NCBI RefSeq assembly: GCF_027887165.1
Contig: NC_077233.1
Coordinates: 230,912,872 to 230,976,871, forward strand
DNA: 64,000 nt
Direction of reading: 5' to 3'
Source: Monodelphis domestica
Lineage: Eukaryota; Chordata; Mammalia; Didelphimorphia; Didelphidae
Part shown: positions 45,594 through 56,389 of the stretch, in pieces
Numbering within the stretch: the stretch's first letter is position 1
Layout of the letters: each line of letters starts with the position of its first letter
The notes under the pieces: model-generated
Told to the model about the DNA's origin: nothing
Database searches by the model: none
Seen by the model: only the letters and a program-made list of their open reading frames with translations
Translations under genes and position numbers: made by a program

Positions 45594-46499
45594 CTTGAGG
45601 AAAGAAAGAGTGGGAAATCCACCAGTTTCTTGGGTGTTTATTATAAAACAGTTTCCAGCTAGACAGCCTGCATTTTTTTTAAACAAAGAAGAAAAAAAGA
45701 AAAGGTGGGGTGGGAGGGAGGGATGGGTAAAGCAAACTAGAAAGGTTCAATGGATGCCTTTCCTTTTTCAGATGCTGGCCTGACAACTCAACAGATGGTT
45801 GGTTTCTAATTTGCCTAGCCAGAGATGCCAATCTGTCACAAGAAGCTCATGCTGTTACATATGTAAAGGAAATGCCAACGAAGGACTGAGTGAAAAATGA
45901 TGCCAATTTTGGCTGGATCATTACTCTATAGTTAGTCACTTAAAATGTATTTTTGCACTGAATGTGCAACTGAGTCTCCAGGAGAGGAAACTGCTTCTCT
46001 TAGAAAACATAATAAAATCCCAAGTAGACTCACTTTTATAGTGTCAGAAAGAAAAACAAATCTTATTTTGCTTAATACCAGAAATGCCACTCTGTCCATT
46101 TTTAATATTTTAAAACTTTTCTGTTCTTGGGAATTGTTAATGAGTTACAAATGTGTATTTAGCCTAAAAAAATCTTCTGGATTCCCAAACTCCCATTCTT
46201 AAAACTTTATTGGTATCTTTCATTTTACATCATCCTTTGCTTCTGAATATGTACTTCCCTTTCCAGTGAGCCATTCTTTAAAATAAAAGAGGGGAAAAAA
46301 GCAGTTCAGCAAGCCTGATAGGGTAAGCAACATTTCACACCCATAGTGGTACCTCTGTAAATAAGGGAAGAAGGTGAATTTTCTCATCTCTCTTTGGTTT
46401 GGCAAGGAGTGAAATGGGACAGAAAGAAGCCAACAGTCTATAGAAAAGATGTCCCCACATGAAGAATGGAAAAGGTTTGTGTAGGTACCTATGAAGATT

Positions 46500-47260
46500 A
46501 AATTTAAGTCTCCTGATTGTGAAAATGAAAATACTTAACTCTCCCCTAATTATAACAATGAAAATACTCAACTCTCCCCTGACTGTTAGGATTAAATTGT
46601 AACCCCTGTCTATTTTTAGAACACAGTACTAAAAAGTTTAGTATGGAGATCTACCCATTTTTTGATTTAATCACCAAAGGTACAAACACCCCATTTTACA
46701 CATTGAGTGGGAAAGGTCTGTGATCCACTTGTGTGATAGTGGATGAAGAATCAGAATCGACTGCCTTTTGGACAGTCCTAAAACAAATTGTCAACTGTGA
46801 TTGGTAGACATAAAATTAGGGGAAGACACAGGAAGTGATGCAAAAGAAGCATCTTGAAAAGGAGCTGTTACTTCCTGTGAGAGGGAGTTCTTCATTTTTT
46901 GGAAGTAGAGACTGGAGGAATTCTTCATTCTTTGATCAATTATTGGACTGACACGTGGTGAGTGAAAAGCTGACTCAACTGCTGGATTTTTCTGAAAAAT
47001 CCTTTGGAGAAACCTACTCTTGAGAGACACTTCCTGGGTCCTTGCCAAGGCTGGCTGAAACTAGGAGTAAATTACTTAGTGCTCAGGCTAGATATTTTAC
47101 CTTATCCTCTCTCTGATTTCTTGCTTCACTCTTTCTACATTTTGTAAATAAATTGTAAATAAAATCTCTTTGGAATTAATTAAATTCCTGGCAACCACAC
47201 TCTTAAAATATAAAATCCAACCCGTTTAAAAATAAACCCCTTTTCCCTCTTACATACCCA
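46500..47260 (+). mobile_element. Probable solo LTR of an endogenous retrovirus
   Basis: A non-coding stretch of about 750 bases looks like a retroviral LTR. It has an internal duplication of about 40 bases near 46525-46580 (two 'gaaaatact.aactctcccc' units), a 'tgtgattggtagacataaaa' block resembling LTR promoter regions, and two overlapping polyadenylation hexamers near 47147-47163 close to its right side. No gag, pol or env sequence adjoins it, so it would be a solo LTR. I could not find a clean TG...CA pair or target-site duplication. The edges are approximate and the class is unknown. Confidence 0.4.
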
Positions 47261-47399
47261 ATTATGTGGTTTAGAAACTCTTTCTCAAAAGTCTGGCCCT
47301 AGGTGGACCACAAATATGTGGATTCTGTCAAATGAATTTATTTTTTATACAAGATGGATCATCATTCATGACCTGGGATATATACTACTTTCCAGGTTA

Positions 47400-47760
47400 C
47401 TCTTAGATGAGCTTTCACCTTTTCTTGCTCAGTGGCTTCCATGCCACTTTCTGGGCAATTCAACTCTATACCCACTCAACTGCTCCCTAAACTGACTACT
47501 GAGTGCCCTGGCTTCCTCTAAGTCCCAAATGAAATCCCATTTCCTATATGCAGTCTTCTCTAACCCTTCTGAATTCCAGTTTCTTCCTCTGGTTATGTCT
47601 CTTATTTATCCTATATATAGCTTGCTTTGCATAAATTTATTTATATGTTCTTTCCCCTATCAGGTTATAAACTCCTTGAAGTCAAGGATTGTTTCTTGCC
47701 TCTTTTTGTGTCCCCAGTACTTAGCATACAGCAGTTCCTTAATCAATGTTTATTAATTAA
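47400..47760 (+). repeat. L2-like LINE 3' end
   Basis: The sequence 'atgaaatcccatttcctata', 'aaactccttgaagtcaagga' and 'agcagttccttaatcaatgt' is the typical end of an L2-type LINE, terminating in TTAATTAATTG. Confidence 0.6.
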
Positions 47761-48269
47761 TTGACTTTTTGAGGGGACTGTCTTGCTTGCTTTTTTTTTC
47801 ATTCACTGAGTTTTATTAGTTTATTTTACAGTACAAACATTTATATTACTCCCACTTCATGAAATCTCTATAGCAAAGTAATAATAATAATAGTCACTCC
47901 ATCTGAAAGTATATATAATATTTCATATATGTATGTAATACCTCTCAGCTATTAAAAATTTTATTTTTTCTTCTTCCTACCACTATTCTAATGGGGAATT
48001 CTTTTTCTTTCCTATAAACAAATATGTGTGGTTAAACAAAACAAATTCCTTCAGTGGCTATATAAAAAAATAAATATCTTGTGCCATAGCCTAAATCCAC
48101 TGTCTCTCTGAAATAGACAGCATGTCTCATCATCAGTTCCCTAGAATCATGAATGATCATTTTATTCATCTTTGTTCTTATAGTTTCCAAAGTTTTTTTT
48201 ACAGTGATGTCACTGTATAAATTGTTCTTATTTCACTCATTCTATTCTACATCAGTTTCTAAAAGTAGT

Positions 48270-49110
48270 AGTGTCAGACCTCAAACTATAATACAAAGTA
48301 GTAATTAGTAAATAAATAAATAATTTAGAACTGGTTAAAAAGTAGACTGACCCTTGGAACAGATTAGGTACACTATACAGAAGCAAAGTCATTAAATAAG
48401 CACAAAGAATTCAGCTACCAGGATAAGAATTCACATTATTTGACAAAAATTGCTGGTTAGATTTAGATCAACACCATACACCATATAAAAAACACCTCCA
48501 AATGGTTATGTGACCTATATTCAGATGGTTCAAGGATCCTATAAAAAATTACCTATCAGATCTATGGATAGGAGAAAGGATAGGAAAAGATAATCTCAGG
48601 AATAAAGAATGGTAATAGAGATCACAGAAGATAAAAATGGAAATTTTTGATTATATAAAAAGTTTTTTGTATATAAAAACCTAGTGGAGCTAAGAGTAAA
48701 AAGGGAAACATTTAACTGGGAAAAAAAAACTTTGCAGAAAGTTTCTCTAATAAAGGTCTTATTTTCAAGATGTCTAATGAACTGATTCAAACTGAAAGGA
48801 ATAAAAGCCATTTTATAACTGATAAATGGTCTAAGAATATGAAAAGGCAGTTCTCAAAGGAAGAAACAAAGGTTATCTATAGCCATATTAAAATAATGTT
48901 CCAAATCATTACTAATTAGAGAAATGCAAATTAAAGCAATTCTGAGTTTCTATCTCACACCTATCAGAATGGCAAGGATGGCAGAAATGGAAAATGATAA
49001 AAGTTTCTGAGACTGTGGGAAAACAGATACATTAAAGCACTGGTAGTAGATCTGGAGGTGAGTATAGTCAAGTTTTTCAACAATGGAGGAGTGACCATTA
49101 AGAAGAGTTA
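48270..49110 (+). mobile_element. Decayed L1 fragment (RT to 3' region)
   Basis: The text 'gtcagacctcaaactataat', 'tttcaagatgtctaatgaac', 'ttctcaaaggaagaaacaaa' and 'tctatctcacacctatcaga' aligns in order with the C-terminal half of L1 ORF2. The same blocks are visible at 59750-60480 in the large L1. It has many stops and is an old insertion in a REXO5 intron. Confidence 0.7.
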
Positions 49111-49597
49111 TCTGATAATGATACTTTGGATAGCCTGGAGGGAGAGACTGTAGAGAAAACTAGTAAGAAGAAACTCTTGTGATAGTTGGATGGTAGCAAT
49201 ACATATGGGAAGGAGGGGACAGATGTGAGTGTTTCAATTCAAGAAGTACGCATAATATTAAGTACGCATAATATAGGAAAGTTTTGTGAATAACGCTGTA
49301 AAAACAAACAACTTTGAAAGATTTAACACAATGGCTAGACAAAATGATGAAGGAATTCTCCGATAAGAGCCTGATATCCAAAGTATATAGGAAACACTCT
49401 CTACATACATATATACACACACATATCCCACTTCCCACCTCCCTGACCACCATTGCCACCGCCACCATACATATATGGGAGGGAGAAGGGGGAGAGACAA
49501 AGCTAGCTAACCAAGAGGGGATCACTTTTCCCTCCCCTGAACCACTAAGTTCCACCTTCCTGTCCATTGTCCCTTCCCTGCTCTTTACCTGGGAGAG

Positions 49598-49730
49598 AGA
49601 ATAAAAAGGAGGGATATATTGGGAAACTAAAGTGACAGAAAATCAAAACACATTTATGCCAATTTTTTAAAAAATAGATGATTTTCAATTTCAGCTTGAT
49701 CTGGTCACTCTAGTTTTAAAAAGCATTAGT
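49598..49730 (+). repeat. LINE 3'-end repeat, copy 1
   Basis: A segment beginning 'ggagggatatattgggaaac', with 'gacagaaaatcaaaacacat' and ending 'gatctggtcactctagtt', recurs at 50938-51068 in the same orientation. It is probably the 3'UTR of an old L1-type element. Confidence 0.7.
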
Positions 49731-50059
49731 ATTAGTTACTGTCAGGGGTATCCAGAATACCAACTTCACTGTCCTCAGACCCATTTCTCACTTCCCAATG
49801 AGGGTGGGGTGCAGCCCTTATCAGGATAAGGATTCCTGGGACTTTTAACCGCCTTGCAACTACACACCCATGGGACCTCTACTTTTTTCTACACACCCAG
49901 CATTTAAAATTCCTTTATATGTTGTTGTCTCCCTCAATTGGAAATGTAAGCTCCTTAACTACAGAGACTAACTTCTGCTAGTTGTGTTCTTGGTGCCTGG
50001 CACCTAATAAGTGCTTACTAAATGATTTTAAATTAATTAATCCAACTAACACAAATTCA

Positions 50060-50790
50060 TAAGATCAAAGGATGTTCCCTAAAGAATAAGTGGTCAAAAG
50101 AACTGGTGAAACAATTCTCAAAAGAACTGAAACTTTTAACATTTATATGAAAGACTGCTTCCAATAACTAGAGAAGTGCAAATCAAAATAACTCAGAAGT
50201 TTCGGCTTACACCTAACAAATTGGCAAAGATAAGAAAAGACATAATTTTGGGGGCTATGGAAAAAAAAGGCACACGAAAAATTGAACAATGTGCTAACCA
50301 TTCTGGAAAGCAATTTGTAATTATTCTAAGAAAGTAACTGAAATGTCCATACCCTTTGACTCGGGGATTCCAGTGCTGGGTGTACACTCCATTGAGGCCA
50401 ATGACAAAAAGAAAGGTCCTATATATGCCAAAATATTTTTTGTAGAAGCACAAAGGAAAAAAGTAGTAGCAGTAGAAGTAAGAATTAGAAAGCAGAAATA
50501 AGGAACTAAAAATAAAGCAGCCACACTTTTTGTTGAGGTAAAGAATTAAGAGAGACAGTAGATGTCTACCACTTTAGAAATGGTTAAACATACTGTGGAA
50601 CATGAAAGTAATGAATGGAATATGTGATGCAAGAAATCACAAATATACAAAATACAGAAAAGCATCGGAATTGATGCAAAGGGAAATATAACTAGGAGAA
50701 CAATATATATGACAATGATGATGTAAATGGCAAGAACTCCCCAAAATCAAAACTGAATGATAGATATGTAATTATTAAGTTCAACGCTGG
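50060..50790 (+). mobile_element. Decayed L1 3' fragment
   Basis: Blocks 'agagaagtgcaaatcaaaat', 'ttacacctaacaaattggca' and 'taccctttgactcggggatt', followed by 'tactgtggaacatgaaagta', match the 3' end of L1 ORF2 and the marsupial L1 3'UTR order seen at 60360-61000. No open frame remains. Confidence 0.65.
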
Positions 50791-50937
50791 CCCCAAAGGA
50801 ATGCTCCTCCTTCCCCTTTTTCTAAAAATAGGGGTCTATATTCCACGGGAGTGGAACAGTACCTAACATTTCCAATTTGGTTGACATATGAGTAATGTTT
50901 GCTGAACTCTTTCTCCTCTTTTTGGTAAAAGATGGCC

Positions 50938-51068
50938 CTCTGGGAGAGTTAGAGGAAGGAAGGATATATTAGGAAATTGAAGTGATATAAAATCAAAACA
51001 TGTGCATACCAATTTTTTCAAAGAGAGAATGATTTGCAACTTCAGCTTCATCTGGTCACTCTAGTTAA
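50938..51068 (+). repeat. LINE 3'-end repeat, copy 2
   Basis: This second copy of the segment at 49598-49730 shares 'gatatatta/tgggaaa', 'aaaatcaaaaca' and 'catctggtcactctagtt' with about ten per cent or more divergence. It ends 46 bases before a REXO5 exon. Confidence 0.7.
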
Positions 51069-51113
51069 AAAAGGAAGTAAATATTAATTAAGTATAAAAT
51101 ACTGAGTACTCAC

Positions 51114-51216
51114 CTTCCTTGGGCCATGTTTGATAAAATACTGAGCCAGTTCAAGAGTTGCAATAGCATCTTCTGTGGAATCGTGGCCAACCCTGTCAGG
51201 GCACTGTATTTCCTTT
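51114..51216 (-). CDS. REXO5: REXO5 exon with ExoIII motif
   Basis: A 103-base exon between TTTCCTTTAG and GGAAG|GTGAGT encodes KEIQCPDRVGHDSTEDAIAT, then LELAQYFIKHGPRK. HDSTEDA is the ExoIII motif of DEDDh 3'-5' exonucleases. Its His and last Asp are the general base and a metal ligand (residues 205 and 210 of the visible protein). All catalytic residues are present. The first base completes a Gly codon split across the intron. Confidence 0.95.
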
Positions 51217-51671
51217 CTAAAGGAAATAAGATTAAAAGAAAGCTTATTAACTCAGAATCACAGGCTTACACTTGGCATATAAGGTTTATATCTGTGTAGT
51301 TCTTTCTGGCTGATGCTTTTTCCTGTGTTTTCTGGCTGCATGTGGAATCTTAAGTGATTCACATGAAATAACCAAAAAGGCCTATGTCTACAGCAGGAAT
51401 GTCAACAGATGCTGCTTGTCACAGTTTAGGGGCTGAAAAAGGTGGGATTTTGAAATGTTTTGTCAACTTTAATACTTTTTTTTTTCCAGCCAACTCAATC
51501 ATAGTTCAGTTCCTTGTTGTCTCCCCTAAAGGGTTCCCAAAAGATATGTGTGGTACTAAGCACAAGTTATTTAAAAAAGAATACAGAATGAATGGCATAC
51601 ATCCCTGATCCATTACATAAGGGCAGGGCTGGGCTACAGAGATATTAAATTTGAAATCAAGCACATTTTAC

Positions 51672-51895
51672 TTCTTAGGCACTATGGTATCATGGACAGA
51701 GTATCAGGTATGGAGTCAGGAAGACTTTGGTTCAGATTCTACCTCAGACCCTTACTAGTTCTATAACCTAGGCAAGTCATTTAACCTCTATACGCCTTAG
51801 TTTCCTTAGCCGTAAGAAGAAGATAAAATTAGCACAAGGACTAAACAAAATAATAAATGTAAAACACTTTAAAAAAATGTCATAGAGTTCTAAAT
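51672..51895 (+). repeat. SINE in a REXO5 intron
   Basis: It carries 'ggcactatggtatcatggac', 'ggagtcaggaagactttggt', 'cctaggcaagtcatttaacc' and 'aaatgtaaaacactttaaaa', a nearly complete tRNA/core-SINE. Confidence 0.75.
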
Positions 51896-51994
51896 TTGAG
51901 CAACAATTACCACTAGAGATATATTCCTTTATTTGAATGTGTCAATATAGGGAATTATAATCATGTAAAACAACTCAAACTATAATAAACTTAC

Positions 51995-52089
51995 CCTAAA
52001 ACAGCCTTGGCTAAGAACTTGAGCTTAAACCTTCGTCCCAAATCTCTGACAAAAAGCAATGAAGTGTCAATAACATTGAGATGTATCAT
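51995..52089 (-). CDS. REXO5: REXO5 exon (exonuclease domain core)
   Basis: A 95-base exon has acceptor TTACCTCCACAG and donor GG|GTAAGT. It encodes MIHLNVIDTSLLFVRDLGRR and FKLKFLAKAVL. This is the strand with the conserved 'hIDTS.L' pattern between ExoII and ExoIII in the REX/ISG20 family. Confidence 0.95.
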
Positions 52090-52234
52090 CTGTGGAGGTA
52101 AAATAAAAAACTTACTTAACCTTGGAAAGTAATGGGTAAATGGAGGGGTCAGGGAAATGAAAAAGGTAGAGGATAGGGACAGTATAAGGCAAAAGATGTA
52201 ACAGAAAAATTGAGACCCAAAATAAGATACACAC

Positions 52235-52373
52235 TTGTAAGGCTTTAAGGTCTGCATTTAAGGAATGGCCCACTAATACCGCATCTGGTGGGAGCAGCTT
52301 CTTTAACTTGACCTGGACATCTCTGAGTCTGGTTGTCACAGGTTTAAGTATCTTCCGTGTGATGCCTGAGAAC
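52235..52373 (-). CDS. REXO5: REXO5 exon with ExoII motif
   Basis: A 139-base exon begins G TTC TCA after acceptor TTATGGAAAG, completing Arg (AG|G). It reads FSGITRKILKPVTTRLRDVQ and ends LLPPDAVLVGHSLNADLKAL plus Gln. VGHSLNADLKAL is the ExoII motif with the catalytic Asp at visible residue 157. 'FSGIT' is typical of the REXO family. The donor is CAA|GTGTGT. Just upstream lies the intron that holds the nested transposons. Confidence 0.95.
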
Positions 52374-53121
52374 CTTTCCATAAAAGTAAAAAGATGGAGG
52401 TCACAAGAGTAGTTGGATTCCATCCCCCGAGAACCCAACCCTGAAATATTTTCTGAGGAATGCATTATTACCACAGGAATTATACTTATAAAGAAGATTG
52501 TAAGACATTATTTTTAATTAAAAACCACTAAACACTGCTTATGAAGTTTTGTTTGACTGTTTCAAATATTACATAAGGGATACTCTTTTTTGAAAGCCAT
52601 GGCTACCATCCTATCTCTCTGACTAATCATGTTCACTGTCTCTTCTATTTCTTCTATCCCTAAATGCAGGGTTCTCCCAGGGCTTGTTCTTGAGTCTCTG
52701 ATATTCTTTATCTATAATTTAAGCCTCAGCAATTCCACCTATTCTCACAAGTACAGCCTCAAAATAACAAAAATGTCACATTGTCCACTTTCTTTTTGAT
52801 AATACTTTATTGGCTCCAAAATCAAGCACATCATGTGACACCTGTTTAAGTACATTAATTCAGAATCTTGGAGATATTCATAAGTGTACTGATCCTAAAA
52901 ATTTTTTGGTAAAAATTTGTATTTTCTAACTGACAGTTTAAGCTTTAAGATTAACTCAGGAACTCCATGCAATCTGACCAACTGCAATCTTCCAGAAAAG
53001 GAATCTGGTTACATGGCATAACCCAATCCAATGCTGGTTCCTAAAGAATGACTATTATGAGATTTCATGGCAAAGAAGGTAGCAATTTCCTGCTGGTCTA
53101 AGTTCACAAGAGGACTATAGG

Positions 53122-53165
53122 GACGTCTAAAAGACGTCTAAAAGACGTCTATAAGACGTCTAAAA
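53122..53165. repeat. Four tandem 11-bp units with GACGTC core
   Basis: Four head-to-tail units of GACGTCTAAAA lie at 53122, 53133, 53144 and 53155. The third has one change (TATAA). Each begins with the 6-bp palindrome GACGTC, so a CpG occurs every 11 bases in otherwise CpG-poor DNA. The array lies about 130 bases left of the L1 target site. Confidence 0.9.
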
Positions 53166-53294
53166 ATGAGTCAAAGAACTTTTGGTACAGAAATATAATT
53201 GACACAATGCAGTCCAAATTTCTTCTCTATGGACTTTTATATATCAGCAAAGAAAATCACTTAACTTCACAAATGCTCTAGGCCTCTTCTTATA

Positions 53295-53308
53295 AAATCT
53301 TCCATCAA
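53295..53308 (+). repeat. Target-site duplication, left copy, of the L1
   Basis: The 14-mer AAATCTTCCATCAA occurs here and again exactly at 61242-61255, immediately after the A-rich L1 tail. Such a pair is the signature of target-primed reverse transcription. Confidence 0.9.
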
Positions 53309-53627
53309 GGAGGCAGAGCCAAGATGGCAACTTAGAAGCAGCAAAAGCTGAAACTATTCTGACCATCCTTTTAAATCAATCTTATTATAAAAGCACCTCA
53401 AAATAACAGGAGTCAAAAGCCAACAGCAAGTCAGAGAGAGGAGACTCTCTTGCAGAAAAAAAGTTGAAAGGTAGGCAGAGTTGATTTTCATGGGATAAGG
53501 GAGAATTGGAAGTAAACTTTACACAGAGGAACACTGGCTGACCCCCACCTATTGCACCAAGTTCCAAGCCTGGGCATAGGCCAACTTCAGGACCCCAGGG
53601 CCTTTCCTACACCAACAACAGAATACC

Positions 53628-53646
53628 CACACACACACACACACAC
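53628..53646. repeat. (AC)n run in the L1 leader
   Basis: A short CA dinucleotide run lies in the 5' part of the L1, before the RTE-like insertion. Confidence 0.85.
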
Positions 53647-53900
53647 TCCTTGATGTCCCAAGCCTTGGTACCAGACTACAGTGAGGCATAGGGCTTTACC
53701 CTTTCAAGCCTGCCCTGGGGTGAAGCTCAAGCCCCAGGGGAAAATAGCTCAGAATGCTGAGGCCTATAAGCCATCAGCAAAGGAGACAGAATCAGCAGCT
53801 TTTAGAACTCCCTGTGGTAAAAAAGGGGCAGGAAAATGAGCAAACAGCAAAAGAAACACTTAACCACAGAAAATTTTTTTGGAGACATACAAGGCAGAGT

Positions 53901-53911
53901 TAACAGGGGAT
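53901..53911 (-). repeat. Target-site duplication, left copy, of the RTE-like LINE
   Basis: The 11-mer TAACAGGGGAT occurs here and at 57560-57570. Removing the sequence between them together with one copy restores continuous L1 sequence. Confidence 0.9.
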
Positions 53912-53929
53912 AGTATAGTAGTAGTCTCT

Positions 53930-54348
53930 CGGTGACCGAGAATGACTATTGTCTTTGTGCAGTTTCATCTACGGTGTACCCTTATGTGGCTTTGGAGTCC
54001 AAAGGCTGAGGCGCACAGTTTGTGGCACATGGGGCCTGGGACGCCAGTTGTTACGGGAGGTGCGGGTGTGGCCTGGTGTTGGCGTTCACGCGCAGCGGCA
54101 AGACGTCGACGTCGCTCATCTTCAAAGGTGGTGGCGGCATGGTTAATGTGGGTTCACCAGCTGCTTCTGTCAGAGGCAGCGAGTTCTAGTTGCTTTGGTG
54201 TCATGCCAGCCCACTTCAAGTTGGACTTTAGCTGATCCTTGAATCTTTTCTTTGGTCAGCCTTGTTTCCTGAGTCCAGCTGACAGTTCACCCTAGAATAC
54301 CTGTCTTGGTATTCGCTGTGGGTCCATGCGGATGACGTGTCCAGACCA
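53930..54348 (-). pseudogene. C-terminal tail of the RTE-like ORF with zinc-finger remnant
   Basis: Reading on past the TGA in the same frame gives GHVIRMDPQRIPRQVF, a typical RTE C-terminal block. Further stops follow at 54294-54292 (TAG) and 54258-54256 (TGA), and others later. Near the end the frame reads MCHKLCASAFGLQSHIRVHR, the remains of a C2H2-like finger known from this group of LINE proteins, with the first Cys apparently lost. Several stops are TGA where Arg (CGA) is expected, consistent with CpG decay. Confidence 0.75.
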
Positions 54349-56319
54349 TCATAGCTGGGTTTTGAGGACTATGACTTCGATGCTGGTGGAGTTGGCTCTG
54401 TCGAGGACGTCCTGGTTGGCGATTCGGTCCTGCCATTGGATCCTCATGATTGACCAGAGAGAGCGTTGGTGGAATTGCTCCAACTCCTTCATGTGCTTCT
54501 GGTACAGTGTCCATGGCTCGCAACCGTACAGGAGCGAGCTGAGGACCACTGCGTTGTACACTTTGAGCTTCGTCGCAGTGCTTACACCTCTGTGTTGGAG
54601 GACTTTGCAGCGCAGCCGCCCGAGTGCCTGGCTGGCCTTTTGGATCCTGGCATTAATCTTGTGGTCTAGGGACCCATCGTTGGCGATGGTGCTGCCCAGG
54701 TACTTGAAAGTGTTCATGTTAGAAAGCTGCATGCCGTCGATTGTAATGCACGGCTGGTTAGTTGGCCTCTCTGGTGCAGGTTGGAACAGCACCTCTGTTT
54801 TGCTGAGGCTGATAGTCAGGCCAAACAGTTTTGTTGCGGTGAAGAACCTGTCCACAATGGTTTGAAGATGATTTTCTTGGTGGGCCATGAGAGCACAGTC
54901 ATCTGCGAAGAGAGCTTCCAGGATGAGTCTCTCTGTTGTCTTTGTTTTTGCAGTCAGGCGGCGAAGGTCGAATAGTGAGCCATCCAGTCGGTATTTGATG
55001 TAGACGTCCAGGTCTAGATCCATCATAGCATGTCGTAATACTTGGGTGAAGTATAGGCTGAAGAGCACCGAAGTGAGGACGCAGCCTTGTTTCACGCCAT
55101 TGGAGATATTGAAGCGATTGGAAGTCTCTCCACCAGATAGGACTTCCCCTGTCATATCGACATGAAAGAGCTGGATCAGTTTAACGAATTTTACTGGGCA
55201 ACTGAGCTTGTTAAGGATCACCCACAATGCATCCCTGTTCACTGTGTCGAATGCCTCTGTCAGGTCTATGAAGACAATGTAGAGACTCAGGTTCTGCTCA
55301 AGGCATTTTTCCTGCATTTGCCTCACCATGAAGACCATGTTGATGGTGCTACGATCTGGTCGGAAGCCACATTGTGATTCAGGCAGGTTCTGCTCTGAAA
55401 CAGATGATAGGAATCTGTTGAGTATAACACAGGCAAGGATCTTTCCAGCAATGGAGAGTAGTGAGATACCCCTGTAGTTGTCACAGGCTGCTCGTGTGCC
55501 TTTGTTCTTGTATAGGGCTACGATGGAGGCATCTCTGAGTTCTGGGGGCATGTCTTCCTCTTCCCATATGCTGGTCAGCACTATGTGGAATGCCTGGAGC
55601 TCCTTTCCATTTAAGGCCTTGTACACCTCGGTTGGGATCCTGTCTTTACCGGGTGCCTTGCCTGTACTCATTTGTTTAATGGCTTTTTGGACTTCCTCTA
55701 TTGAAGGAGGGATGTCAAGTTTTTCAATGGTGCAGTTTTGGGGGATCTGGTCAAGGGCACTTTGGTCGACTAAAGAGGGTCGGTTGAGAAGCTGACCGAA
55801 GCATTCTTGCCACCTGTTGCTGATGCCTTTTTTATCTTTTATGAGAGTGTCACTGTCAGAGGAGAGCAAGGGAGTGGTGGTGGGTTTTAATGGCTCATAG
55901 ACAGTCTTGAGGGCACTGAAAAATTGTTTGTAGTTTTTCGTATCAGCAAAGCGCTGGATTTCTTCTGCCTTTTTTTCCCACCATCGGTCTTGCATCTTCC
56001 TGATCTCACATTGTGCCGTGGCTTGGAGAGACTTGAATCTGTCCTTTTTAGGAGCAGAGTTTGGGTTATTTTGCCTCTCCATAAAGGCTTTGTTCTTTTT
56101 GCTCAATAGGTCTTCAATAGCAGTGTTGTTCTCGTCGAACCAGTACTGGTGTTTGCGTTGTTTGGGGCCTAGGACTGCCTCTGATGTTTCCTTCACTGCG
56201 TCTCTGAACTGGTTCCATTTCTCGGTTGAGCTTCCAGTGAGCGGTCCCTTGGCAGACAGCTTGTCGTCCAGGCAGGACTGGAATGTTTGCAAATAAGATG
56301 GATCCCTAAGACGACTCAC
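54349..56319 (-). pseudogene. Reverse transcriptase part of the RTE-like LINE ORF (core open)
   Basis: An open stretch of 656 codons covers the N-terminal linker, a complete RT domain and the thumb/connection region. Visible RT motifs in order are the fingers ('STGKAPGKDRIPTEVYK', then 'NYRGISLLSIAGKI'), 'QCGFRPDRST', motif A 'FIDLTEAFDTVNR', motif B 'GVKQGCVLTSVLFSLYF', motif C 'LFADDCAL' and 'FKYLGSTI'. The catalytic Asp residues of motifs A and C are present. The frame starts only formally at a GTG. It is really the continuation of the endonuclease frame after three stops, and it ends at a TGA at 54351-54349. It is a decayed gene with an unusually intact core. Confidence 0.88.
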
Positions 56320-56389
56320 GTAAAATGCGTGAACTGTCTAAGCACGTTTTGGATGGCAAGGCGCAATGCGCATTTGTAAAGTCGCTCTA

